Assembly: GCA_964592405.1 (NCBI GenBank)
Contig: CAZQBY010000006.1
Span: forward strand, 13,007-77,006
From: CAZQBY01 sp964592405 [NCBI: uncultured archaeon]
GTDB lineage: Archaea; Altiarchaeota; Altiarchaeia; JAFGQM01
Direction of reading: 5' to 3'
Length of the DNA stretch: 64,000 nt
In this document: in pieces, positions 55,468 through 62,510 of the stretch
How the letters are laid out: every line of letters begins with the position of its first letter
Numbering within the stretch: position 1 is the stretch's first letter
Notes under the pieces: generated by a model
The model's input: the letters and a program-made list of their open reading frames with translations, nothing else
Told to the model about the DNA's origin: nothing
The model's database searches: none
Position numbers and translations under genes: made by a program

Positions 55468-56741
55468 TTGACATAAAAATCATAAGGGAGTCCCCTGCGA
55501 TTGTGAGGGCAGATCTGGAAAAACGCGGTATGGATACCGCAATAGTTGACAGGGTTGTATCTCTTGATAACAGGTGGAGGGCTGCTCTTCAGGAGGTTGA
55601 AAAACTCAGGCACGAGAGGAACAGGATTACGGCCGAGGTTGCACAGCTGAAGAGGGAGGGAAAGGACACTTCCTCCAAGATAAAGGAGATCTCCGGAATA
55701 CCCCAGCGCATAAAGGAACTGGAGCTGCGTGCCGAGGAGCTGAAAAACCAGCTTGATAAGGAGATGCTTGAGATTCCCAACATCCTCCATGAATCTGTGC
55801 CGAAGGGAGAGACCGATGAGGATAATGTGGTTATCAGGGAAGTAGGCAAAAAGCCGGAGTTTGGCTTCAGTCCACGGGATCACATAGAGCTTGGGGAGAT
55901 ATGTGATCTGATAGACGTGGAGCGTGCATCCAAGGTCAGCGGCGCGCGTTTCTACTATCTGAAGAACGAGGCAGTCCTGCTGGAATTTGCCATAATCCAG
56001 TATGTCCTGAATCTCCTGCGCGAGAAGGGGTTCATCCTTCACATCACCCCTGCCCTCATCAGGGGCGGGGTAATGGAGGGCGCAGGGTTCCTGCCTGCCG
56101 GAAGGGAGGATATCTATAAGATAGAGGGCGAGGATCTCTATCTGGTAGGCACCAGCGAGCAGGCGCTTGCCGGCCTGCACATGGGCGAGATTATAGAGAA
56201 GAGCAGGCTTCCCCTCCACTATGCCGGCTTTTCACCGTGCTTCAGAACCGAAGCCGGCTCTCATGGAAGGGATACAAAGGGAATCTTCCGGGTTCATCAG
56301 TTTGACAAGGTGGAAATGTTCCTGTTTACGAAGCCTGAGGAGTCGTGGAAAGAACATGAATTTCTCCTAGAAACGGCAGAGGAAATATACAAGGGGCTTG
56401 AGATACCCTACCGCGTTGTTAATGTCTGCACGGGTGAGATGGGCTCGGTGGCCGCCAAAAAGTATGACATAGAGGCATGGTTCCCGGGGCAGGACAAGTA
56501 CCGGGAGATTGTTTCCTGTTCCAACTGCACGGATTATCAGGCAAGAAGACTCAAGATACGGTGCAGGGAAAACCCGGGCGATCCAACCGAATATGTCCAC
56601 ACCCTGAATTCAACTGCATCGGCCATCAGCCGGACAATAGTGGCAATCCTTGAAAACTACCAGAATGAAGACGGGTCTGTGGATATCCCCAAGGTGCTTA
56701 AACCCTATGCGGGCATCAAAGGGATAAAACCAAAAAAATAA
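55464..56741 (+). CDS. serS: Seryl-tRNA synthetase
   Basis: The 425-residue class II synthetase has the N-terminal coiled-coil tRNA arm (about 30-105), then LVGTSEQALAG, motif 2 (FRTEAGSHGRDTKGIFRVHQF) and motif 3 near the C-terminus (TLNSTASAISRTIVAILE). This is the common SerRS, not the rare methanogen type. It is translationally coupled to the small gene before it. Confidence 0.97.
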   Translation: MIDIKIIRESPAIVRADLEKRGMDTAIVDRVVSLDNRWRAALQEVEKLRHERNRITAEVAQLKREGKDTSSKIKEISGIPQRIKELELRAEELKNQLDKEMLEIPNILHESVPKGETDEDNVVIREVGKKPEFGFSPRDHIELGEICDLIDVERASKVSGARFYYLKNEAVLLEFAIIQYVLNLLREKGFILHITPALIRGGVMEGAGFLPAGREDIYKIEGEDLYLVGTSEQALAGLHMGEIIEKSRLPLHYAGFSPCFRTEAGSHGRDTKGIFRVHQFDKVEMFLFTKPEESWKEHEFLLETAEEIYKGLEIPYRVVNVCTGEMGSVAAKKYDIEAWFPGQDKYREIVSCSNCTDYQARRLKIRCRENPGDPTEYVHTLNSTASAISRTIVAILENYQNEDGSVDIPKVLKPYAGIKGIKPKK

Positions 56742-56867
56742 AACCTAGATGAATCCCATGAACATCCCTATTGCATTGCGGTTAATATCTAAGGAAGTCC
56801 AAAAGAAATTTTTAAAGAAGTTTTTTAACAAGAAAATACAAACATAGGCTCACACACTCTGTAAAAA

Positions 56868-57446
56868 ATGGCGAGACCTACAAAAAGGGGCAAGGCAATA
56901 GACAAATGGAAACTGAAGAAGAGGTTTGAGGTAGTTGCACCAGAGATATTCAATAATGTCCCGGTTGGTCCGATATTTGCGAGGGAGGCTGCAGCTCTGG
57001 AGGGAAGGACCGTATATACAACTCTCAGCAAGCTCGTCAATTCAAACCAGCATCACATCAAGATAAAACTGCGCGTTACCGGAACACAGGGTTTCACGGC
57101 TCTCACCATGGTGAAGGAGGTTGAACTTGCACGCGCTTACATAAACTCCCAAACAAGTGTCGGAAGAGAAACCATAGAGAATGTGGTGGATGTGATAACT
57201 ACTGATGGCAGAAAGGTCCGCATCAAGACCATAATCTTCACAAAGAAGAAATGCCACTCGGACCAGAAGAAGGCTTTACGCAAACTGGCCGAAGAACTCA
57301 TCAGGACTGGTGTCCGGAAGATGGATTATGACAGGCTTGTCCAAGAGGTCGTATTTGGCAAGCTCGGATCCCTGATATTCAACAAGGGGAAGAAGATAGT
57401 TCCCATTAGCCGGGTTGAGATTCGCAAGCTGGAGCTGCTTTCATAA
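56868..57446 (+). CDS. rps3ae: 30S ribosomal protein S3Ae (eS1)
   Basis: The 192-residue protein starts MARPTKRGKAIDKWKLKKRF and has the KVRIKTIIFTKKKCHSDQKKALRK region typical of eS1. A T-rich stretch at 56808-56827 may hold the promoter. The gene follows serS after 126 bp with no other gene between. Confidence 0.95.
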   Translation: MARPTKRGKAIDKWKLKKRFEVVAPEIFNNVPVGPIFAREAAALEGRTVYTTLSKLVNSNQHHIKIKLRVTGTQGFTALTMVKEVELARAYINSQTSVGRETIENVVDVITTDGRKVRIKTIIFTKKKCHSDQKKALRKLAEELIRTGVRKMDYDRLVQEVVFGKLGSLIFNKGKKIVPISRVEIRKLELLS

Positions 57447-57496
57447 TCTCCCTGCATCCAAATTCTCTGCAGATTCTCCGGCCGGAATCCAAAAAC

Positions 57497-58363
57497 ATGA
57501 AAAAACTTCAGAACGCCTTGGTGGTCACAGGGATAGTGCTTTTCCTTCTGGTCGGAATAGCCATGTTGCTGTTTTTGTTCACGGATGTCTTTTTTTGGTA
57601 TGGGGATACCATAGCAGTTATAGGCCTTAGTGGCGACATATCCGGTCCACAGGCCATAAGAAACGCATTTGATGAGGCACTGGAGGACCAGAGCGTTGTT
57701 GGAGTCATATTATACATCAATTCCGCCGGAGGAGGCATCATCGAGACAAAAGAGATCGCAAGCTCGCTGGCAAAACTGGCCGAGGTCAAACCCGTAGTTG
57801 CATATATTGCAGATGTTGGCGCTTCCGGAGCTTATTATATTGCAACCTTTGCTGATTATATCATGGCTGATGAGAACTCTCTCATCGGAGGAATAGGGGT
57901 AATTTCTACATGTACCATCTACAAAGACCTGCTTGAGGAGAAGCTTGGCATAAACACTACAGTCATCAAATCCGGAAAGTTCAAGGATATCGGTTCCCCA
58001 TATCGCCCAATGACACAGGAGGAAAAGGAGCGGCTGCAGGAGATTGTGGATACCGTCAACAGGAGGTTTACGAATGCAATAGCCACCCGCAGGGGGCTCT
58101 CCAAATCTGCACTGGAGAGGATAAGCACTGCGGACATCTTTCTTGGTGATGAAGCGATGGAAATGGGGCTTGTGGACTATCTCGGTGGATTTGATGATGC
58201 CGTTGGGCTTGTGCGCCGGCTGTCCCATAATGAATTTGCAGAGGCCCGCTTCATTGAGCTGGATGATTATCAGGAAGCCGGCATGTATTATGAAATAGGT
58301 CGCGGCCTTGGCGATGCGCTTGCAAACAGAATAGACTTCTCAGACATGCCCCTGAGGGTCTGA
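57497..58363 (+). CDS. sppA: Signal peptide peptidase SppA
   Basis: This 288-residue membrane-anchored serine protease has an N-terminal transmembrane helix (about 8-30), YINSAGGGI, the nucleophile region VGASGAYYIA and the lysine region KSGKFKDIGSPYRPM, which match the Ser-Lys dyad of SppA. Such enzymes degrade cleaved signal peptides; with so many secreted proteins nearby this would be useful (inference). The length fits the short archaeal form. Confidence 0.93.
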   Translation: MKKLQNALVVTGIVLFLLVGIAMLLFLFTDVFFWYGDTIAVIGLSGDISGPQAIRNAFDEALEDQSVVGVILYINSAGGGIIETKEIASSLAKLAEVKPVVAYIADVGASGAYYIATFADYIMADENSLIGGIGVISTCTIYKDLLEEKLGINTTVIKSGKFKDIGSPYRPMTQEEKERLQEIVDTVNRRFTNAIATRRGLSKSALERISTADIFLGDEAMEMGLVDYLGGFDDAVGLVRRLSHNEFAEARFIELDDYQEAGMYYEIGRGLGDALANRIDFSDMPLRV

Positions 58364-58433
58364 GTGGCAATCTCCCTATCTTTTGATTTTTATATGCCCA
58401 TATACAAACATAACCCACGACTATAATGGCAAA

Positions 58434-58625
58434 ATGGGCAGGGTAAAGACCAGGAACGTCAAAAGAATCGCAGAGGAGTTAGTGAAGGAGTATCCGGATG
58501 AATTCAGCGAGGACTTCAACAAGAACAAGCTGAAGGTTGCAGAACTCACAGTGGTCCAGAGCAAGTCCCTCAGGAACAAGATAGCCGGCCACATAGTAGC
58601 GATAAAAAAGAGGGTTGTGGACTAA
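58434..58625 (+). CDS. rps17e: 30S ribosomal protein S17e
   Basis: The 63-residue protein MGRVKTRNVKRIAEELVKEY... matches eS17. An in-frame ATG at 58383 lies before the TATA box (GATTTTTATAT, 58385-58394), so the ATG at 58434 is the start, with a leader of about 20 nt. Confidence 0.93.
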   Translation: MGRVKTRNVKRIAEELVKEYPDEFSEDFNKNKLKVAELTVVQSKSLRNKIAGHIVAIKKRVVD

Positions 58626-58680
58626 GCTTTTTCTACATCATTCCTAAATCCTGAGCATACAATACGGGGAAACGAACAAG

Positions 58681-59223
58681 ATGTGGATACTTGGTGTAAT
58701 ACTGCACGCGCTGTATTATATAAGCCCTGCATATTGTGCAAATGCGTTTGCAGTCTTTGGATTTGGGCCTCCGGTTGATGGGGGCAGGAGCTGGAGAGGG
58801 AAGCGCATTCTGGGCGATGGCAAGACGTGGGGCGGGCTTCTCATAGGCACCACAGCCGGAACCCTTTTTGGTCTGATGTGGTATCTCCTTTCCCAGTCCG
58901 GCCCGCTGGCCCAAGTTTACTATAACGTCTTTGACTTCAGGATCCCCGACCCGCTTTTTGGCATGTATCTGGCTTTGGGCGCCCTTGCCGGCGACATGAC
59001 TGCCAGCTTTGTAAAGCGCAGGCTTGGCATAGAGCGCGGCAGACCGCTGTGGGGGGTTGACCAGCTGGACTTTGTTTTCGGGGCATTGGCTATTGCTTAT
59101 CTCTTCGTGCCGACCTTCATAATACCAGAGGAATTCATTGCCCTGTTAATCATCACGCCACTCATGCACCTTGCAGGCAACCAGATAGCCTATCTATCGA
59201 ACCGAAAGAAGGAGAGGTGGTAA
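58681..59223 (+). CDS. carS: CDP-archaeol synthase
   Basis: CarS transfers CTP to the unsaturated archaetidic acid precursor (digeranylgeranylglyceryl phosphate) in archaeal lipid synthesis. The 180-residue polytopic membrane protein has the motifs LGDGKTWGG, GDMTASFVKRR and DQLDF characteristic of the family. This is strong evidence for an archaeal host. Confidence 0.94.
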   Translation: MWILGVILHALYYISPAYCANAFAVFGFGPPVDGGRSWRGKRILGDGKTWGGLLIGTTAGTLFGLMWYLLSQSGPLAQVYYNVFDFRIPDPLFGMYLALGALAGDMTASFVKRRLGIERGRPLWGVDQLDFVFGALAIAYLFVPTFIIPEEFIALLIITPLMHLAGNQIAYLSNRKKERW

Positions 59224-59242
59224 CTGGGAGTTAGACCTGAGT

Positions 59243-59392
59243 TTATGTCCAAGGTGGAAACTTGCCGACAAGGGTAGACCAGATTAGGATTATTGCGATA
59301 ATTATTGCTATCAGGGAGAACACACCAAGGTTTAGGATAACGCTTCTTCCACTTTTCACTATAAGCCGTCCACCTCTAACGTAGATTCTCAT
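59243..59392 (-). CDS. 49-residue membrane protein
   Basis: The product begins MRIYVRGGRLIVKSGRSV and continues with one transmembrane helix ending LVGKFPPWT. The ATG at 59392 overlaps the stop of the fragment upstream as ATGA, which supports translation in series. A longer open frame extends upstream to 59644, but its N-terminal part reads through the other small genes in a different frame and looks non-coding. No family is recognised. Confidence 0.5.
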   Translation of the reverse strand: MRIYVRGGRLIVKSGRSVILNLGVFSLIAIIIAIILIWSTLVGKFPPWT

Positions 59393-59484
59393 TCTTTCTT
59401 GTTCTCCCTCTTCTCTTGACTCAACATCAGGACAATTACCAGTATAGTAAGAAAAATCGTGAATATTACCAGTATCTTGAGTGG
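59389..59484 (-). pseudogene. Membrane-helix fragment after an in-frame stop
   Basis: The frame of the 45-residue gene upstream continues after TAA (59485-59487) into LKILVIFTIFLTILVIVLMLS then QEKRENKKE and a stop. There is no usable ATG or GTG before the helix. It is either the second half of a two-helix protein broken by a nonsense mutation, or a gene with a rare start codon. Confidence 0.4.
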
Positions 59485-59622
59485 TTAGACTATTGGCCCC
59501 AAGTCGGGGGAGATTGGCAACCAATTGTAAAGGAATGACAAAGCCTGGATAGCTATGGCAATACTGACTAAAATCGTTATTGCAAAAACAAGACGATTGT
59601 TTTTCAGACTCTCCAAGTCCAT
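59485..59622 (-). CDS. 45-residue membrane protein
   Basis: The product begins MDLESLKNNRL and has one transmembrane helix (about 12-33) ending YNWLPISPDLGPIV. It lies in a different frame from the long spurious frame that covers it. It is followed in the same frame by another membrane helix after a stop. Function unknown. Confidence 0.5.
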   Translation of the reverse strand: MDLESLKNNRLVFAITILVSIAIAIQALSFLYNWLPISPDLGPIV

Positions 59623-59644
59623 GCTTAATATATTGATTAGCCAT

Positions 59645-59878
59645 TAAAAACCTCCTACCCCGACTTTATGAGCAAAATTTAGACTTTATGAGCAGGCGAG
59701 ACTTTTTTAGCAAAGCCGTGCCGTTGGGCTTTGCTCCTTTTTAGCTGTCTGCTCCTTTTTGGGTGGTGAGTTTGCTCCTTTTTAGGATAAGTTACTCCCA
59801 AAGCTTCCAAACAATAGTGTCTATCTCGTTTTGAATTTTTACATTGACACAGACTTCCTTACTTTTAAGAAGTTGTAG
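59645..59878. repeat. AT-rich intergenic repeat region at the left part of the island
   Basis: TGCTCCTTTTT occurs three times between 59732 and 59782, and GACTTTATGAGCA twice near 59660 and 59683. A perfect 9-bp inverted repeat AGCAAAGCC/GGCTTTGCT lies at 59709-59717 and 59727-59735. No gene is seen here. Confidence 0.7.
59718..59735 (+). repeat. Left inverted repeat of the island core
   Basis: GTGCCGTTGGGCTTTGCT matches the reverse complement of 61305-61321 (GTGCCGTGGGCTTTGCT) with one extra base. The two copies enclose about 1.57 kb holding a transposase remnant, a toxin-antitoxin pair and two small membrane-protein genes. Confidence 0.7.
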
Positions 59879-60067
59879 GTGGATAGCCTAACATCCTCCT
59901 CTGTCGAAACAGTCTTCCAGATGATTAAGGCCAACCTCGAGGATAAGCTAAAGTCAAAGAAGAAGGTCGCTCAGAGGAACGAGCTGCTGTGTAAGCTGAT
60001 ATGCCACAACGTTGTGGTCTTGATACATGAAATGCATGAATGGGAGATAAATCCCCAATTTAATTAA
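59879..60067 (+). pseudogene. C-terminal remnant of a DDE transposase
   Basis: The 62 residues from GTG 59879 (VFQMIKANLEDKLKSKKK, AQRNELLCKLICHNVVVLIHEMHE) closely resemble the C-terminal end of IS transposases, where NExLxKxLCHNIxVLIxExxE is common. The rest of the transposase is missing upstream, so this is a relic rather than a working gene. It marks past insertion-sequence activity at the island. Confidence 0.75.
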
Positions 60068-60105
60068 AAGCTCAAGTTTTTTTACTAGTTCCATCATAAT
60101 TAAGT

Positions 60106-60600
60106 ATGATTGAGAGGGAAAAGTACTATAACATTATTCTCTACTTCGCAGACAAGATACAAAATAACACACTGGGAAAAGTAAAATTAATGAAATTGCT
60201 CTATTATTTGGACTTTGATTTCTTTGAGAAATATGGAAAACCCGTCACAAACGATTCTTATGTTAGATTGCCGTTAGGTCCAGTTCCTAGATCCGCTGAT
60301 AAAATCATAGATGAAATGAAGAGTAAGGGGCTAATTAAGGTATGTCGCCAAAAAATCTCAGAAGATATGAACGATAGGCAATTAGTTGTGGGTTTAAAGA
60401 AGCCAGATTTAAAGGTCTTCAGTTCTGAAGAGATGGAAATGTTAAATATTATTGTCTCAAAATGGGAAAAGTTCAGTGGCAAAGAGATGAAGGACGCCAG
60501 CCACGGAGAAGCCCCTTGGATAGCTACAAAACCTAATTGCGTGATTGACTACAACCTAGCCTATTACAGGAACAAATACAACGAGATGGAAGCCATATAA
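60106..60600 (+). CDS. Panacea-domain (DUF4065, SocA-like) antitoxin
   Basis: The 164-residue product has the Panacea pattern: KLMKLLYYLDFDFFEKYGKP, the YVRLPLGPVP segment, and the C-terminal HGEAPWIATKPN. Panacea proteins neutralise many unrelated toxins, with the partner next door. The gene is AT-rich compared with its neighbours, which suggests transfer. It ends 9 bp before the toxin-like gene. Confidence 0.85.
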   Translation: MIEREKYYNIILYFADKIQNNTLGKVKLMKLLYYLDFDFFEKYGKPVTNDSYVRLPLGPVPRSADKIIDEMKSKGLIKVCRQKISEDMNDRQLVVGLKKPDLKVFSSEEMEMLNIIVSKWEKFSGKEMKDASHGEAPWIATKPNCVIDYNLAYYRNKYNEMEAI

Positions 60601-60609
60601 GAGTGGAAA

Positions 60610-60957
60610 GTGATTAGACGGCACAAAGATATAGAAAAGGATTTAAAAATCCTTAGTAAAAAGTCCAAAGCCCCCAGAGAGAGTCTTGAAGCATGGGAGA
60701 GATTATTTGAAACAAAAGGGCTCTCCGAAACTCCTGCCATTGAAAGATACCCTGGATTCGGCAAGCATGAGGTCTATAAGGCAAGGGTAGTGCCGTTAAA
60801 AGAAAATTGTGGCAAATCAAAAGGCTATAGGGTCGTATTTGAAAAACGCGGGGCAGACTACATCATACTCTGTTTCTCAAGACATGGCATATACAAACGC
60901 GAGCAAGACTTGATTAATATGACGAAGTCCAGGATAATGAGCTTTGAGACGACTTAA
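60610..60957 (+). CDS. Putative toxin of the Panacea pair, RelE/HigB-like
   Basis: The 115-residue product starts at GTG 60610, after GAGTGGAAA. It has an N-terminal helical part and a beta-rich C-terminus (HEVYKARVVPLKENCGKSKGYRVVFEKR, DYIILCFSRHGIYKREQ) like the RelE/ParE superfamily of mRNA-cleaving toxins. The order is antitoxin first, as in most Panacea pairs. Family assignment rests on the strand pattern and context. Confidence 0.65.
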   Translation: MIRRHKDIEKDLKILSKKSKAPRESLEAWERLFETKGLSETPAIERYPGFGKHEVYKARVVPLKENCGKSKGYRVVFEKRGADYIILCFSRHGIYKREQDLINMTKSRIMSFETT

Positions 60958-60978
60958 ATCTAAAAAGTAAAGACATAG

Positions 60979-61110
60979 TTACCAGCACATAACCCCCTCC
61001 GAACAAGCTCCAGATAAAATAAGATAGAGCAGTATTGCTGACATTATGATTACAAAAAGTATTATCAATATCACATCCTTTGATAGCTTACTCTTCTTCT
61101 TTCTCGGCAT
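60979..61110 (-). CDS. 43-residue membrane protein
   Basis: The product begins MPRKKKSKLSKDV and continues with one hydrophobic helix (about 13-34). The Lys/Arg-rich N-terminus is typical of a positive-inside single-pass protein. Its start overlaps the end of the next gene upstream on the same strand by 23 bp. Function unknown. Confidence 0.5.
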   Translation of the reverse strand: MPRKKKSKLSKDVILIILFVIIMSAILLYLILSGACSEGVMCW

Positions 61111-61237
61111 TTGAAGTTCCCCCATCTATTCTACCTTTAATGTCAATAATTTCATGGATTGTCCATATAGACAGGCCCACCCATGCTATTAGAAAAACCC
61201 CTAATATTAGGTATACTTGCTCTGCTCCTTGTAACAA
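61088..61237 (-). CDS. Possible 49-residue membrane protein, start unclear
   Basis: The frame encodes two hydrophobic stretches (EQVYLILGVFLIAWVGLSIW and an upstream one), then IHEIIDIKGRIDGG and an acidic tail. TTG 61237 is one possible start; the frame is open for 13 more codons but contains no ATG. An ATG lies 30-45 bp upstream in another frame, so a 1-bp frameshift may have broken the gene. Confidence 0.35.
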   Translation of the reverse strand: MLQGAEQVYLILGVFLIAWVGLSIWTIHEIIDIKGRIDGGTSNAEKEEE

Positions 61238-61304
61238 GAAAATTACTACAGCTGCAAAAATGCCCCATCCTGCTCATATAGTCTACTCATAAGCCTACTT
61301 TATT

Positions 61305-61321
61305 AGCAAAGCCCACGGCAC
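61305..61321 (-). repeat. Right inverted repeat of the island core
   Basis: AGCAAAGCCCACGGCAC is the reverse complement of the left copy at 59718-59735 apart from one base. It directly precedes the S12 promoter (61328), so the island ends at the edge of an essential operon. Confidence 0.7.
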
Positions 61322-61327
61322 AATACC

Positions 61328-61399
61328 TTTTTATAACCCATGCTTCTAATTAACCGCTTTTTTCTATGGGATCTAGTGCAGACCGCGAGGTTTGTCTAG
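61328..61399 (+). promoter_or_regulatory. TATA box and hairpin leader of the S12-S7-EF-2 operon
   Basis: TTTTTATAAC (61328-61337) should give a start near 61357. The leader then forms a hairpin: CTAG (61373-61376), a bulged T, GCAGACC (61378-61384), a GCGA tetraloop (61385-61388), GGTTTGT (61389-61395) and CTAG (61396-61399), ending 20 nt before the S12 ATG. Confidence 0.6.
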
Positions 61400-61419
61400 T
61401 CTATTTTTGATACTAAAAA

Positions 61420-61848
61420 ATGGGAAACGGCGAGTTTGCTGCCAAGAAGCTTGAGGACAAGAGAAGAAAATTCCGGTGGTATGATGAGCCCTATATGAGG
61501 CGTGAGCGCAGGCTCAAGGAGAAGCACGATCCTCTGAGGGGCAGGAGTCAGGCCAAGGGCATAGTGCTGGAAAAGGTTGGAATAGAGGCCAAGCAACCAA
61601 ACTCTGCCATCAGAAAATGCGTCAAGATACAGCTTATCGGAACCGGCCGGCAGATAACCGCATTTGCCCCCCGCAATCATGCAATAACGTTTATAGATGA
61701 GCACGATGAGGTTTTGGTTGAGGGAATCGGCGGTAGAAAGGGCCGCTCTTATGGCGACATTCCCGGCGTAAGATACAAGGTCATAAAGGTCAATAACCAA
61801 TCCCTCCTACAGCTTGTCAGAGGGAAGGCCGAGAAGGCGAGGAAATAA
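61420..61848 (+). CDS. rps12: 30S ribosomal protein S12
   Basis: The 142-residue uS12 has the archaeal form [28 protein letters not shown] and [15 protein letters not shown]. It is the first gene of the streptomycin-type operon, with S7 2 bp downstream and EF-2 after that. Confidence 0.97.
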   Translation: MGNGEFAAKKLEDKRRKFRWYDEPYMRRERRLKEKHDPLRGRSQAKGIVLEKVGIEAKQPNSAIRKCVKIQLIGTGRQITAFAPRNHAITFIDEHDEVLVEGIGGRKGRSYGDIPGVRYKVIKVNNQSLLQLVRGKAEKARK

Positions 61849-61850
61849 GA

Positions 61851-62459
61851 ATGGAGGGTATCAAACTATTCGGGCGCTGGGATTTTGATGCCGAGGTAGT
61901 TGACCCGGGTCTGCGGACATACATAAATCTTACACCGGTTCTGGCTCCCCATACCGGTGGAAAGCACTCAAAAAAACGCTTCTGGAAGGCTGAGAAGGTG
62001 TCAATTGTCGAGCGCCTGATAAACAAGGTAATGAGGAGCGGTGCTGGCTCCAAGAAGTTTTCCGGCAAGTATCTGAGGGGCGGTGGCGCCACAGGCAAGA
62101 AGAATCTGGCGACAAGGATTGTGGAGAGGGCCTTTGAGCTGATAGAGAAGCGCACCGGCAGGAACCCCATACAAGTCTTTGTGGATGCCATACAGAATGG
62201 GGCACCAAGAGAGGAGACCACATCCATAATTTACGGCGGCGTCCAGTACCATCAGGCTGTGGACATCTCTCCAATGCGGCGCATCGACATGGCGCTCAAG
62301 AATCTGGTCGTAGCAGCCTATGCCAATTCCTTCAACAACAAGACCAGTATTGAGGAATCTCTGGCCAATGAGATAATCGGGGCGGCCAATAACGATCCAA
62401 AATCGTTTGCAATCAAAAAGAAGGAGGAGATGGAGAGGATAGCAAAGTCCTCAAGATAA
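61851..62459 (+). CDS. rps7: 30S ribosomal protein S7
   Basis: The 202-residue uS7 has GKHSKKRFWKAEKVSIVERLINKVM and RRIDMALKNLVVAAYANSFNNKTSIEESLANEI, as in archaeal S7. It starts 2 bp after the rps12 stop. Confidence 0.97.
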   Translation: MEGIKLFGRWDFDAEVVDPGLRTYINLTPVLAPHTGGKHSKKRFWKAEKVSIVERLINKVMRSGAGSKKFSGKYLRGGGATGKKNLATRIVERAFELIEKRTGRNPIQVFVDAIQNGAPREETTSIIYGGVQYHQAVDISPMRRIDMALKNLVVAAYANSFNNKTSIEESLANEIIGAANNDPKSFAIKKKEEMERIAKSSR

Positions 62460-62463
62460 TCTA

Positions 62464-62499
62464 CAGGATATAAATCAGGATATAAAAACAGATATAAAC
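62464..62499 (+). repeat. Triplicated TATA-like motif upstream of EF-2
   Basis: CAGGATATAAAT, CAGGATATAAAA and CAGATATAAAC lie in a row at 62464, 62476 and 62489. They are 12-13 bp apart and end 11 bp before the EF-2 ATG. EF-2 may thus have its own promoter with several TBP sites, besides read-through from rps12-rps7. Confidence 0.65.
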
Positions 62500-62510
62500 T
62501 GCGATACAAG

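Noticed and set aside
59243-59644. 133-residue protein covering the whole minus-strand frame
   Set aside because: The N-terminal part is Cys/Asn/Tyr-rich and unstructured, while two other segments in another frame encode clean membrane helices; only the last 49 residues look coding.
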